Below are positions 48,030 to 59,228 of a DNA stretch of 64,000 nt, piece after piece; within the stretch, counting starts at the first letter, position 1, and each line of letters begins with the position of its first letter. Source of the DNA: Haberlea rhodopensis (lineage: Eukaryota > Streptophyta > Magnoliopsida > Lamiales > Gesneriaceae); assembly GCA_907163345.1 (NCBI GenBank), contig CAJQUN010000152.1, forward strand, positions 1,116,001-1,180,000, in the 5' to 3' direction. The notes below the pieces were generated by a model that was given only the letters and a program-made list of their open reading frames with translations, ran no database searches and had not been told where the DNA came from. Made by a program: the position numbers and the translations under genes.

Positions 48030-48719
48030 ATATTTCGTAAGTATGAAACTTAGCGTTCGGTAGAGGTTTTGTGAAGATGTCTGCTGCTTGTTGCTCGGTA
48101 GATATGTACTCTAGCCGAATCTCTTTCTTCATAACGTGATCTCTGATGAAATGATGACGGACGTCAATATGCTTGGTGCGAGTATGAAGAACCGGGTTGT
48201 ATGTGATGGCAATGGCAGACGTATTATCACAAAATATTGGTGCCTCAGTGGATTCAATGCCATAATCTCGCAGTTGTTGCTGAATCCAGAGCAGTTGAGC
48301 ATAGCAGCAACCAGCAGCAAGGTACTCTGCCTCTGTAGTAGACGTTGCTATGGATGTCTGCTTCTTGCAACACCATGAGATTAATCTATCTCCAAGAAAT
48401 TGACAATATCCACTGGTACTTTTTCTGTCAATTTTGCATCCAGCGTAGTCAGCATCAGAATATCAAATTTGATTAAACGTTGAGTCTCTTGGATACCATA
48501 GACCGACATTCTCAGTGCCTTTCAGATATTTGAGGATCCTTTTGACAGCCGTAAAGTGTGACTACTTAGGATTTGCTTGGAACCGAGCGCACATACAAAC
48601 TGCAAACATGATGTCTAGTCGGCTGGCCGTCAAGTAAAGTAATGATCCGATAGTACCTCGATACATTGTTACTTTGACTGGTATTTCTGAGTTATCCAAG
48701 TCGAGTTTTGCAGATGAGC
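48030..48719 (-). pseudogene. RNase H domain of C
   Basis: Motifs across several frames: TASRLD and FAVCMCA-like segments near 48,640-48,590, the catalytic DADYAGC (about 48,450-48,430), DRKSTSGYCQFLG, the TTEAEYLAA motif (about 48,340-48,310) and FCDN and TKHID further on. It ends near 48,030 with the copia-typical QQAADIFTKPL. At least three frame changes. RNase H removes the RNA strand during reverse transcription. Confidence 0.75.
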
Positions 48720-49636
48720 TCATTGGAAGTGGGCTGCTGAACTGGTACTCATCCCATACTTTTTCAGCAGTTCTTTGGTATATTTAGACTGAGTTATCAA
48801 AATGTCATCATTGGATTGCTTGACTTGCAATCCTAAGAAAAATGATAATTCTCCCATCATGCTCATCTCAAATTGATCCTGCATTATTTTAGAAAATCTT
48901 TGGCAAAGTTTTGAATTAGTACTGCCAAAAATAATGTCATCAACATAAATTTGAACTAGCAAAGTATGGTCACCCTTTGTGAATTTGAATAAGGTCTTAT
49001 CCACCGTACCAATGGTAAAGTTATGCTCAATCAAATATTTTGACGGAGTTTCGTACCATGCACGGGGAGCTTGCTTCAGACCATACAAATCTTTGTTTAG
49101 ACGAAAAACATAAGAAGGCTGCTGATGGCTTTCAAATCCACGAGGTTGCTCAACATAAACTTCTTCCTGGAGTTTGCCGTTAAGAAACGCACTTTTAACA
49201 TCCATCTGATAGTCTTTAAAGTCTTTAAAAGCAGCAAATGCAAGAAATATGTGAATTGCTTCTAGTCGAGCTACAGGAGCAAAAGTTTCATCGAAATCAA
49301 TGCCTTCTTCCTGTCTGTAGTCCTGTGCAACTAATCTTGCTTTATTCCTGATAACTACACCATTTTCATCTAATTTATTTCTAAATACCCATTTTGTACC
49401 TATTATAGTGTGATGTTGTGGAATGGTACTAAATACCATACTTTGTTTCGCTCAAACTGATTTAGTTCTTCATGCATTGCTTCTACCCAGCTTGTGTCTA
49501 ACATAGCATCATCAATCTTCTTAGGTTCTATGTGAGATATGAATGCAGTATGAAGGAATTCATTAATCATTTGTCCTCTGGTGCGTAGAGGAGCAACAGG
49601 GTTACCTATGACCTGCTCGGGAGGATGATCCTTCAT
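48720..49636 (-). CDS. Reverse transcriptase domain of C
   Basis: The main frame, 49,439-48,720 (239 aa), is open: GTKWVFRNKLDENG, RLVAQDYRQEEGIDFDETFA, MDVKSAFLNGKLQEEVYV, LYGLKQAPRAWYE and the catalytic YVDD (IQIYVDDIIFGST, about 48,960-48,930), then GELSFFLGLQVKQ. An upstream frame (49,636-49,403) holds the linker with AMHEELNQFERNKVW, which normally runs into the RT, so one frameshift separates them near 49,410. The RT copies element RNA into DNA in the particle. The palm motifs are intact, but the polyprotein around them is broken. Confidence 0.85.
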
Positions 49637-49960
49637 CCACCGGAGCGGAGGTCCAAGAGGATTGATTTCTTCATTTGGGCGAATATAAGTGGGTAGATAA
49701 GAAGATTTGATTGACGCATCTTTTTCATTAGTTCCATCTACTGCAGCAGGGTATGTACAACAGCGTCATTATCAGCTGGATGCAATGCTTGTTGACCAGC
49801 AGACTCCTCTGCTTGAGCTCCATGAAACTTCTAGTTCCAAAGAGCAGTCGATTCTGCTTCTATAATCTATCTCATCTTCAACATTTTCATCAATATAAGT
49901 GTTTTCCAGTCGATTGCTCAAGTTGTTGATTTGCAGATCAGATGTAGTACAATTAGTAGA

Positions 49961-50458
49961 TTAATCAAATTTTACATGCACAGACTCTTCTACAGTGAGT
50001 GTTCTATTATTAAATACTCTGAATGCTTTACTAACTGTAGAATATCCAATAAATATTCCAGCATCAGATTTGGCATCAAAAGCAGTGAGATGAGTCTTTC
50101 CATTATTGTGAATAAAACATTTGCAACCAAACACATGGAAATAAGAAATATTTGGCTTACTGCCATTCCAGATCTCATAAGGGGTTTTATTTACTCGCTT
50201 ATTAATCATTGTTCTGTTCTGCGTATAACATGCTTTGTTAACAGCTTCTGCCCAAAACCTCTGCGAAATATCTAATTCTGCTAGCATAGTTCGGGTAGCT
50301 TCTTTCAAAGTGCGGTTCCTACGCTCAGCAACTCCATTTTGCTGTGGGGTTCTTGCAGCAGAGTATTCGTGTTTAGTACCAAGGTTATCTAGATATGATT
50401 TGAGTGATTGATTGGTAAACTCGGTACCTTTATCACTACGAATTCTATTATCCCACAC
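49961..50458 (-). pseudogene. Integrase of C, second half of the catalytic core and C-terminal part
   Basis: 165-aa frame: RSDKGTEF, then SAARTPQQNGVAERRNRTL, which carries the glutamate of the D,D-35-E triad, then FWAEAVNKACYTQNR, TPYEIWNGSKPN and HVFGCKCFIHN. The preceding half is in another frame (frameshift near 50,455). 49,640-49,960, between this and the RT linker, holds only degenerate linker sequence. Confidence 0.8.
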
Positions 50459-51209
50459 GATTTCTCATTTTGGAGTATTTTCAGTAGTTTGATCAGCTTT
50501 GGAGTAGCCTGATCTTTGCCACTTAGAAACAGGACCCACGTAAAACGAGAGTAATCGTCTATTAACACTAGGGTATACTTCATTCCCCCTAGACTTGTTA
50601 CTAGTATAGGACCGAAAAGATCCATATGCAGCAACTCTATGCACCGAGAAGAAGATTTACTCCCTTTGTTCTTAAAGGAGGATCTGATTTGCTTACCAAG
50701 TTGGCATGCTGCACTGATCTTGTCTTTTGAGAACTCTATTTGGGGTTGTCCAATGACTAGATCAAGTTTACGCAGACTGGCAATAGTTTTAAAGTTTAAG
50801 TGACTCAATCGTTTGTGCCAAAGCCAGTTTTTCGAAATATTCAAGGCAGCGAAGCAAGTAGAGGAGGTAGGCTGATTAATGTTCCAATCAATTTTACATG
50901 TGTTCTCATGCCTACTTCCTACAAGTAATGTACTGCCATCAGTAGATCTTATTGTACATGAGTGCTGGTTGAATTCTACAGAGTGACCATTGTCACAGAG
51001 TTGACTAATGCTAATCAAGTTATAACATGAGTTTTCAACCAACAGAATATCTTTAATACTAATATTACCGTAGATAATCTTACCCTTACCCACGGTTCTA
51101 CCTTTCGCGTTATCTCCAAAGTTATTTTTGGTCCGGTGATGTCAACCAATTCAGATAATAAGCACGCATTTCCTGTCATGTGTCTAGAACATCCACTGCC
51201 AGAAACCAC
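50389..51209 (-). pseudogene. Protease and integrase N-terminal half of C
   Basis: 51,209-51,090 holds the copia protease site, SGCSRHMTGN. One base is missing in the preceding catalytic Asp codon (at about 51,198), which breaks both the residue and the frame. The 234-aa frame 51,093-50,389 has the pre-integrase zinc finger (WHKRLSHLNF; the distal ISAACQLGKQ keeps one of the usual two Cys) and the first core motifs HMDLFGP and DDYSRFTWV. It runs out of frame before the RSDKGTEF motif. Confidence 0.8.
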
Positions 51210-51277
51210 TCTGAGCTCCGATATTGATGAATTCTAAATTTCTGCAATTAAAGCGATAAAATAATTGGTACCCAATC

Positions 51278-53259
51278 CTACTTGGGTCCAGACAGGATTA
51301 GTCCTTTTGGGACCCACACTTGTATAACCCTGAATTGTTTGGGTCTGTGTGTGTCCTGAAATGTGTGTGCATTAAGTGATGAAGACGTTCTTAGGTGATG
51401 TGTGTGATAATGAGTGTATGCATGTTGTTTAGCTTTTTGGTTTCTGTTGGGAAGCATATACCTCTTCTGGACATGCATACAATTATAGTACCAGTTGGGT
51501 TTTGCCTCACGAGTTGCCTGACCTGTGGGATTATGTTTATTTCTAAACTTTTGCCCCGGTTTAGCATTCTCTTTTGGCTCAACATAACCGATACCTTTGT
51601 GTGATGCCCGTTCCTTGATGAGTATTGGCTTAACGGGTTCCTTAACCAACTCACTTGATTTATATACTGTGATTGATCTTACAAAATTCATTGTTTGAAT
51701 CTTGTTCTTTTCTAGACACGGGTGAGATTTGATGCCAGATGAGTTACTATCATTGTTAGTGTAGCCTATGCCGGTAAGATCACCAGCAAGCCTTATTGAC
51801 TCAAGCATCTCATCTTTTCTGGCAGTAGATGCGTTCCATGTGCGAACCAGCTTAATGAGTTTTTGGTGTGCACACGTTGCTTCATCCCTTTCTTTCTCGA
51901 GTCGACTTACTTTTTCCCTTAAGCTTCTCAACTCCCTTGATTGTTCACAATCAAGTTTGTTGTTTTGCTGTTCTGTTGAGATTGATTGTTCGGTCTTATA
52001 ATTCTCGAAGGATTCATACAACATCTGATACTCATTAATCATGTCCTGCAATGCATTTGTGAGTTCATTATGTGTAAATTCAGAAAGATTAGGATCATTT
52101 ACCTCACAATCATTGTTGGCCATTAGACAGTGAACTTCTTCATCTTCACTGTCACTAGATGAGCTGGTGGATTTTTCTGATTCTGACTCTGAATCAGCCC
52201 ATTTGCTCTTTTTTTCTTCAGCCATCAGTACTTTTTGGTCTCTGTCCCTTCTGGATGATCTTCTGCTTTCTTTTGACTTACTATAGTCCTTGGATCCTCT
52301 CTTTTGATCATCTTTCTTTGGTTTATGACAGTCTGCGATAAAATGTCATGGCTTAAGACAGTGGAAGCATACGCGATCATCCTCATCTGATCTATTTTTG
52401 AAGTTCTTGCTTCCTTGGATAAGATTGATAGGCTTTTTTATTCTTCTTCATGAATTTTCCAATTTTTTGATAAACAACACCATTGCATCATTGCATATTT
52501 GTTCAGGAGTCATCTCTGTTGTGGTAGGCAGAGCTTCTGATGCAGTAAGAGCTTTGGTTGGTTGACTGGTGCTGGGTTCATCTTCAATCCGAATGCCTAG
52601 TTCAAACTCATATGCTTTTAAGTCAGCAAATAAATCGTGTAGATCTATCTTGTTTAAGTCTTTGGATTCCCTCATGGCAATTGTTTTTACATCCCATTCT
52701 CTTGGGAGACCTCTCATGACTTTAGGGTGACTTCCCTGTTGGATAGATCCTTACCAAGGCTGTTGAGTTCATTTATGATTCCGGTTACTCTTTCATCATA
52801 TTCACTGAGAGTTTCTCCGGACATCATTTTGATGTTTTCAAACTTCTGTAGGGCGACAGTGAGCTTGTTTTCCTTGGTTTGATCATTTCCTTCACATAGC
52901 TGAGCAATCTTTTCCCAGATGTCCTTAGCAGTGGGACACATTTTGATCTTGTTGAACATGTTTTTGTCCAGTGTTTTGAACAATATGTCTTTGGCCACAT
53001 TGTCCAAATTTGCTTTTTTCTTTTCTTCAATTGTCCAGAAGGATCTGTCCTTCTCGACCATCTGAGGTTTACCACTTGTATTGGCAGCTGCTGTATTGAC
53101 CTTCATGATCTTCATTGGTCCATCAGTGATGACAAACCACATATCATCATCTTGGGCACTCAGATGTGCTTGCATACAAATTCTCCAGTCATCATATTCA
53201 TCCTTTTTGAACATGGGAATCTTGCTGAATGAGGCCATCGGTTTTTGGTCATTTCTCAA
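51278..53259 (-). pseudogene. gag: gag of C
   Basis: Three parts. 53,259-52,714: UBN2/copia gag core (FKKDEYDDWRICMQAHLSA, FKTLDKNMFNKIKMCPTA, YDERVTGIINELNSLGKDL). 52,717-52,448: continuation after a one-base deletion near 52,722 (MRGLPREWDVKTIAMRES, DLFADLKAYEFEL). 52,390-52,330: zinc knuckle CFHCLKP..HFIADC with an in-frame TGA inside. 52,225-51,278 (315 aa): Ser/Glu-rich acidic stretch, EEVHCLMAN, a coiled coil (LRSLREKVSRLEKERDEA) and a degenerate second Cys/His segment. Gag builds the particle and binds RNA. K at the right end has the same gag. Confidence 0.85.
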
Positions 53260-53289
53260 GATTGAGAAGACCTAAGTTCTGATACTACT

Positions 53290-54426
53290 TGTTAGAATCG
53301 GAGTAGTGTTTAGAAGGGGGGTTGAATAAACACTGGATTCAATTTCGATTTTACTTGGGTTGCTGCAGACTGTTAAGTACTGCAGTAGCTTCCAATATAT
53401 TGCAAGTCAGCAGACACTGATTATAGTGCGGAAGACGTCTGCTGGACTTGTGAGTAATAATAACTGAATGGTAAATTGCAGTAAGTAAATGACACAAGAA
53501 TTGTTTCTGGAAGTTCGAAGCACAACGCTTCTACGTCTCCCTCCTTTGCAGGAAGGTTACACTGAAAGAGTTTGGTTTACACTTCGTAGTTTACAACCTC
53601 CTTAGGCACTCACACAGCTTGGCCTAAACTCCTAGCAATCACAAATTTCTAATTTGTTTACAATGATTTCTCTGACACTCACACAAGATATAAACTGTTT
53701 AGCTTCGAGTGTTCTTTGAGCAGCAGACTCAGTTGTAGTTCTTTTCTGATCTTGCTGAACCTTCAGAGAATATCAATGAGATGATTTGCTTTGATGTTGA
53801 TTTTTTCTTTTGTTTGATCAGATGGTTCAGCTAACCTCTTCATTCTTCACTTGGACGTATTTATAGACTTATTGATCTAACGGCAACTTGTCTATATTTG
53901 GAAGAGACAAATTTTCTGTTATCATTCCATATTCTGATTGTCTTCTTTCCTATTTTGTTTAGCAACAGCTCTTTTATTCTGACGCTAATGGTGGCGGAGA
54001 TATAGCAAGGTGCGGCACTCTGTTGTACCTTTGTCAGAATGTTGTACATTTTTTGTCTTGTTGCTTTGTGCTCTTGCTGGATGGTTAGACTTCTGCTGGC
54101 TTTCTTCGTTCAACTGGTCGTTCATTCTTCTGTACCCAGTAGATGTCTTTGTTCAATATGACTATCCGGTAGATGTTTATCCGGTTGATGTCTGTCCGGT
54201 AGATGTTTGTCCAGTTGGTGTCCATCCGGTAGGTGTCCATCCAGTTGGTGTCCATGCGGTAGGTGTCCATCCAGTTGGTGTCCATCCGGTAGATGTACAT
54301 CCAGTTGGTGTTCATCCGGTAGGTGTCTGTCCAATTGATGTTTGTCACCCGGTAGGTGACTGTATCCAGTAGGTGTCTGTCCAGTTGATGTTTGTCACCA
54401 CAAAAAATAGAAATGTTTTCCCAACA
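53290..54426 (-). repeat. 5' LTR of C, with PBS at 53,276-53,287
   Basis: Minus-strand start at 54,426, end CGATTCTAACA at 53,290. The 30-bp array spans about 54,150-54,390. TATA box CTATAAATA (minus) at 53,858-53,866. The PBS reads TAGTATCAGAAC, which is the tRNA-Met site with two G to A changes. Confidence 0.9.
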
Positions 54427-57004
54427 AATTAGAAGTGAAATTGACAATATAAATGTCAACTGACATTTAATCGGAACATGATATATTTTTGACTTGGTAA
54501 AATAATTCCGATAATACATTTAAAATATTTGTTTAGAATGAAGAATTTAATTTTGTTAGTATATTAGTGGATATAAATCCCAAGTTTGGTCTGTATATCT
54601 AATATATCAGTACACCGATGACACTCCGATGTATATTAATGGACTGGAAACAATGTTATTAATACATAGCCAGCCCATTTTTCACATACAAAAATGTGTA
54701 ACAACACACATATCAGACCCGATTCTTTCTCCTTCACACGCACCCTGCGCTCGCGTCTGACCACCGCGCTTAAAAGAGCTGCGCCCGGCGCCGTCCGGCC
54801 GCCTCCTGGTGCGTCCGACCTACCGCCGTGTTTCGATTTTCCAGCTTTTAACTTGAAATTTAGCCTTCATTTTGAGCTTTGAATTGTTGGATGATTTATG
54901 GTATGATGTTGGAGAAGCTGCATGTCAAAAATCTTGCAGTAGTAGTCTGATATTTTTTGCCACTGGGATTGAGCTAAATTAAGCATTAGCTAGATGGATG
55001 CAAACGATTCACTTTTAAGCTGGATAAATCTTGTACTGGAGGATTTTACAAATTTTTCAAATAGTCTTGTGGTTTGGATCAATTCGTGCTGAAAAATTGA
55101 GAAAATGCCTATTGATTTATGATTTTAGGATGCATGTTCCAAATTCATAGTTAGTTAACGAATAACTCATTTATATCCAACTTTAGCTTGATGAATCATG
55201 TATGAATGGATTTCATGTAATCTTAAAGGTATTTTTGGTTAGAGTTCAAGTTTCTTGCTAGTTGGATTTGAAAATATGCTGCATGTTTGGGAATCTGCTG
55301 CTATTAGCTGCATATGCGAGTATAATGCGTGTGTAGGTGCATGTTTTAGCAATACTTGAGTAAATGTGGGGTTAGTTGATGATCTCAGAGCTGGCCTCAC
55401 ATCCTTGTTGTAATAACCAAGTTCAAGCTGAGTTTATTTTTTCCAAGTGATTAATAATATTGAATAATGTACATGGACATGATTGAAATGGAAAGTGTTG
55501 AATTTCGAATTATTGCTGGGCTATATGGTTTCATCGGAGTGGGTAGGAAGCTAAGAGTTATCCTTAAATACTGAAAACCTCATGAAATGAACTGCACGAA
55601 CTTGGGAAATCAAATCAATATGCGAGCGAATGTAGTTTAAATATACAAGGAAATTGAATACGAAATGGAATTGAGTTGATTCTAATTACTTCATTTTAAC
55701 AAATTAAATGACATAGTATGATTGAATGAATATTTGGAATTGTGTAGATCTTATTAAATTCCATACTGATATATCATTGATGTGATCGAAGATATCGAGA
55801 TTGGGCAACAAAGACATAGGTATGTTGCGATCGGTAACATACGACAAGTATCTGTATTATTTGATATATGAATTGCTGAACTTACCTGAATTACGTGAAA
55901 CTACCTGGCTATGTGAAACTACATGGCTATGTGATTTTAATTGAATCATAAGCATTCACAGCATTCATGATTGGCTTATCGATGTATGAAAATAAATGTT
56001 TTGTTAACACACATCATTTTTGATAAATATACATCGATATATGACATACATGTTGGGCATATCAAGTTGATCTATCCATTTCCTTAATATCCTTGATGAT
56101 GATTGAGTTGATTTACTCTGAGTGTCGGAGACGACGAGCATGGTGATGATAGGCAGTATAGGTAGCGACTGTAGTCACGCGTGTGTCACCGGACCTAGAC
56201 ACGATGGATGGATGAACACAACACATAGGATGAGTCTCCTAGCGCAATGTGCATGTGTTGTCACCCTCTGCTCGAGCTTGATATTGATTGTTGATACCTT
56301 TCTTTGGACTCCGATTTGGTATCTTGAGATTCGATCCATTGTACATTACATGCATTGCATTACATTGCACTGCATTACATCATATATCACATTTTATAGA
56401 TGCATGTTGTATTTACTTTATAGCTTCATATTGGGCTTTGGCTCACCCCGTAGGGGGCTGTTGTCTTTGTGCGTGGACAATGGCAGGTATTACAGGTAAC
56501 CACTATCTCAAAGAGGGAATAATCGTTGAAGCCTAACTTGAGGTTGTTTTTTTTGTCTCTTTCCCAGTCGTAGGATAGCTAAATTATACCAGGGTGTGTC
56601 CTGGATTGTATACTTATGTAATTTGAGTTTATTTTCAGTTCAGGCTTTAAAATTGTGAATATTTGTTGTTTCTTTACTGCTGATGGTATTATGTAAATAT
56701 TTTGAGTATAAAATTTGTGTTGGAGACTCTGGAGACTTATTGTGCATGCTATGGTATTATGTAAATATTTTGATCGGATTATGTGCTGGATGCCTATGAT
56801 GCATGCTATGGTATTATGTACTGTACTGGGATATTATTTTATGCTTTTCATTTTTCTGTATGTCCCTGTGCGTCGAGGTCATGCCGAAATTTTGAGAGCC
56901 ACTTGTTGGCAGGACGTTAAAAAAAAAAATCTTCCGCTGTTTACAAATTTTTAATTATTGTGTGATAATTAAACACTTGATTTGGAACATGTCCTCACGG
57001 CTAG

Positions 57005-57710
57005 AAAATTCCACATGGCTTCATCTTCATCATTACCACCTGCAAGATGACGCACAAGAGATGTTAAGTCAATCAGTTGTTGTTCAAGGTTAGATATGTT
57101 TACCTCTTGTCTTGGCATGTGTCCATGTCTAGCATGTCCAAATTGTTGGTAGTTGACAGTCATGTTTGCTATCAAGTTCATTGCCTCCTCTAGTGTCTTA
57201 TCAATAAAAGCTCATCCGCTCGCCGCACTCACTAGATTCCTGTCAGCAGAAAGCAAACATTCATAGAAATATTGAATAAGAAGGTGTTCACTTATCTGGT
57301 GTTGTGGGCAGCTTGCACACAACTTCTTGAAACGCTCATAGTACTGGTGCAGTGAGTCCTCATGATATTGTTTTACCCCATAAATTTCCTTCCTTATGTT
57401 TGTCGCCCTCGAAGCAGGAAAGTACTTTTCTAATAATACTCTCTGCAAATCAGTCCACGTGGTGATATATCCGGAGGGTAGGTAGAAGAGTCAATCTTTA
57501 GCAGCATCCTTCAAAGAGAATGGAAAGGCTGGCAGAGAGGTTGTTGATCCAAGGTAGGATTCATCAATTGTCTCAAACTTTGATTCCCAGCCATTGTGTT
57601 CCTCTCTTCTTCTTCTTCAAATCTCCTAGCTTCTCTTTTCCTCCTATGTAATGCCCTCTCAATCTCAGGGTCGTATTGAATCATGATTAGACGCACATGT
57701 ACTCATTAAC
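57005..57710 (-). pseudogene. gag: gag of E, N-terminal part
   Basis: Pieces in different frames: 57,696-57,511 (YDPEIERALHRRKREARR, NPTLDQQPL), 57,448-57,212 (VLLEKYFPASRATN, LHQYYERFKKLCASCPQH, DRNLVSAASG then TGA) and 57,181-57,005 (NLIANM...QEVNISNLEQQL). Compared with A, a segment of roughly 68 codons of the capsid core between QQPL and SLKDAAKD is missing. The TGA at 57,212-57,214 is at the same codon as in A. B is inserted at 57,004 within the zinc-knuckle codons. Confidence 0.8.
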
Positions 57711-57762
57711 AAACCAAAGTAACAGTGCGGGATAGTAAAAAAAAAAATTAAATAAACAATGC

Positions 57763-59223
57763 CTTCCCCGACAACGGCTAGCGCTTATCGCGTACGCCCA
57801 AGTTAACCATTCTCAAGTTAATAACAATAATGAATGCAGTAGCGCGAGTAGGGATAAATCCCACAACGAATGATGTATTTTTGTGTTAATTATGCAAACA
57901 AATAGTAAAAAGGGGGGTTTTAGAATTAATTAAACTACTACTAAAAAATATCTATGAATTAAACTAATTAGCAAGATTAAACTAAGGTAATTAAAGTATG
58001 AGAAAAACGATTATTGGTTTTCAGTCAACTCTACCTTGGAATTATGCATTCAATCATCGATTATCACAAAAGATTTTATTTTTACTTGAATATTCACCAT
58101 TAGAGCTTCAACTCGTATCTTACCTTATGTCTAGTTAAAATAGCACAAGCATTCTAAGTTAACCCGTATCGTTAAATCAATCAAAACAACAGCAGTTAAG
58201 ATTAACATTAGCAATAGCTTTCAAAACTACTAAGAATGATGAAACTTAGAAAACATAATCCAAGTGTCTATGTTTAATCTAGTCAAGAGTTTTCCCTAAG
58301 ATTTTAACAACACCAACAACAGGCAATCATTAATCTTAATTGCTTCAAAGGCCAAGCATTAGATTGTGTGTAAAAATCATCCGATGGCCAATCTTATAAT
58401 CAAAACACAACAATCATTGCAACAATTTAGAAAAACACTTGATACTCAATAAAAATCAATAAAAGAACACCAATCTCATGAAAAACATAAATTCCAAGGT
58501 TTTGTCTTCCTTCAATCAAGAATCAAAATTGTTTAGCCACTCATGACTAAATCAAAAACAATAAAATCTAATCTAGAAAGCATTAAATAAAAGCTAGAGA
58601 AAGAGTTACTAAGGAGTAGCACGATTCTGGCTCGTCACTTCCGTCTTCGTTCTCTTGAAATCTTCAAATCCTTCTTCCCGAAAGTGTGAGAGAATTGTTT
58701 TAACTCTAAAAATATTATGAATCCCTTCATTTGAGCTCCGAAAATCGTGTATATAGGGTAGGAGACTTTAAGGTATGTAAAAATCTATCCAAAGATGTAA
58801 AAATCGAGTTTCCATGATTTTGAGGATTCTTCTGGCAATCGATCAGTACAAGCCACCAATCGATTGCTCACTATTTTTTTCAGAAATTTAAGGCTGGCGA
58901 TCGATCGTCCAATCTCGTCGATCGATCGCTGAGTCAAGTTTTTGGTACGTAAATTTCTGTCGTGCTCGACCGATCGAGCTCTTCGGGGTATTTGATCGCG
59001 GGCCTTAGTCAACTTTTATGCATTTTTCTTGGTCTACTTTGATCCCCTGTCAACTTCAATGCATTTCTTGATCCTTATTCGCCCTTGTTAGATCAATTTA
59101 TTCGATTCCACTTACATTCACACAAATATACAATTAGGTAACATATTTATCAATTTAGTCATCAAAACATACCAAATCGTAGGCAATTAAACGTAATAGA
59201 TGTGTCTATTTCTAGTCACATCA
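57763..59223 (-). repeat. 5' LTR of E and damaged PBS
   Basis: Minus-strand start TGATGTGACTAG at 59,223. The LTR end and PBS are joined by a ~12-bp deletion: GCGCTAG runs straight into GCCGTTGTCGGGG (57,775-57,763), losing the last LTR bases and the TGGCGC half of the PBS. Doublets at 58,836-58,866 and 58,898-58,928 (both 21 bp). TATA-like CTATATACACG (minus) at about 58,746-58,756. Confidence 0.8.
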
Positions 59224-59228
59224 GTGGT

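Larger units (their letters stand above)
43733..54426 (-). mobile_element. Element C: SIRE-type Ty1/copia retrotransposon with an extra 3' ORF
   Basis: Flanked by AATTA (43,728-43,732 and 54,427-54,431). Reading right to left: 5' LTR 54,426-53,290, PBS, gag, protease, integrase, RT, RNase H, extra ORF, PPT, 3' LTR 44,885-43,733. The total is 10.7 kb and the LTRs are 1,137 and 1,153 bp. The order PR-INT-RT-RH is that of copia. The gag 'CLMAN' motif, the long coiled coil and the ORF after pol fit the SIRE lineage. All domains are present, but small indels and stops break most reading frames. Confidence 0.9.
24644..56999 (+). mobile_element. Element B: long-LTR chromovirus-like Ty3/gypsy element inserted in gag of E
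   Basis: Flanked by GCTAG (24,639-24,643 and 57,000-57,004). 5' LTR 24,644-27,523, PBS 27,527-27,538, degenerate gag-pol 27,539-30,479 and 43,099-43,640 (split by A), PPT, 3' LTR 43,651-56,999 (split by C). The LTR start TGTAAGGCCCCG, the LTR length of almost 2.9 kb, the tRNA-Met PBS and the RT/integrase remnants point to the Tekay/Del chromovirus group; I cannot find a chromodomain. Confidence 0.85.
43651..56999 (+). repeat. 3' LTR of B, split by C
   Basis: First 82 bp at 43,651-43,732, then C, then 54,432-56,999. The last base of the terminal CA is changed to G. It lacks the ~290-bp segment found in the 5' LTR. Confidence 0.85.
12975..59223 (-). mobile_element. Element E: Athila-like gag-protease element, host of F and B
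   Basis: Flanked by GTGGT (12,970-12,974 and 59,224-59,228). Reading right to left: 5' LTR 59,223-57,777, damaged tRNA-Asp PBS, gag start 57,696, gag interrupted by B at 57,004/24,639, gag end and protease to 23,371, post-protease ORF to 23,051, 3' UTR, PPT 21,632-21,618, then the 3' LTR (first 7 bp at 21,617-21,611, interrupted by F, the rest at 14,190-12,975). No RT, RNase H or integrase is present. Confidence 0.85.
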
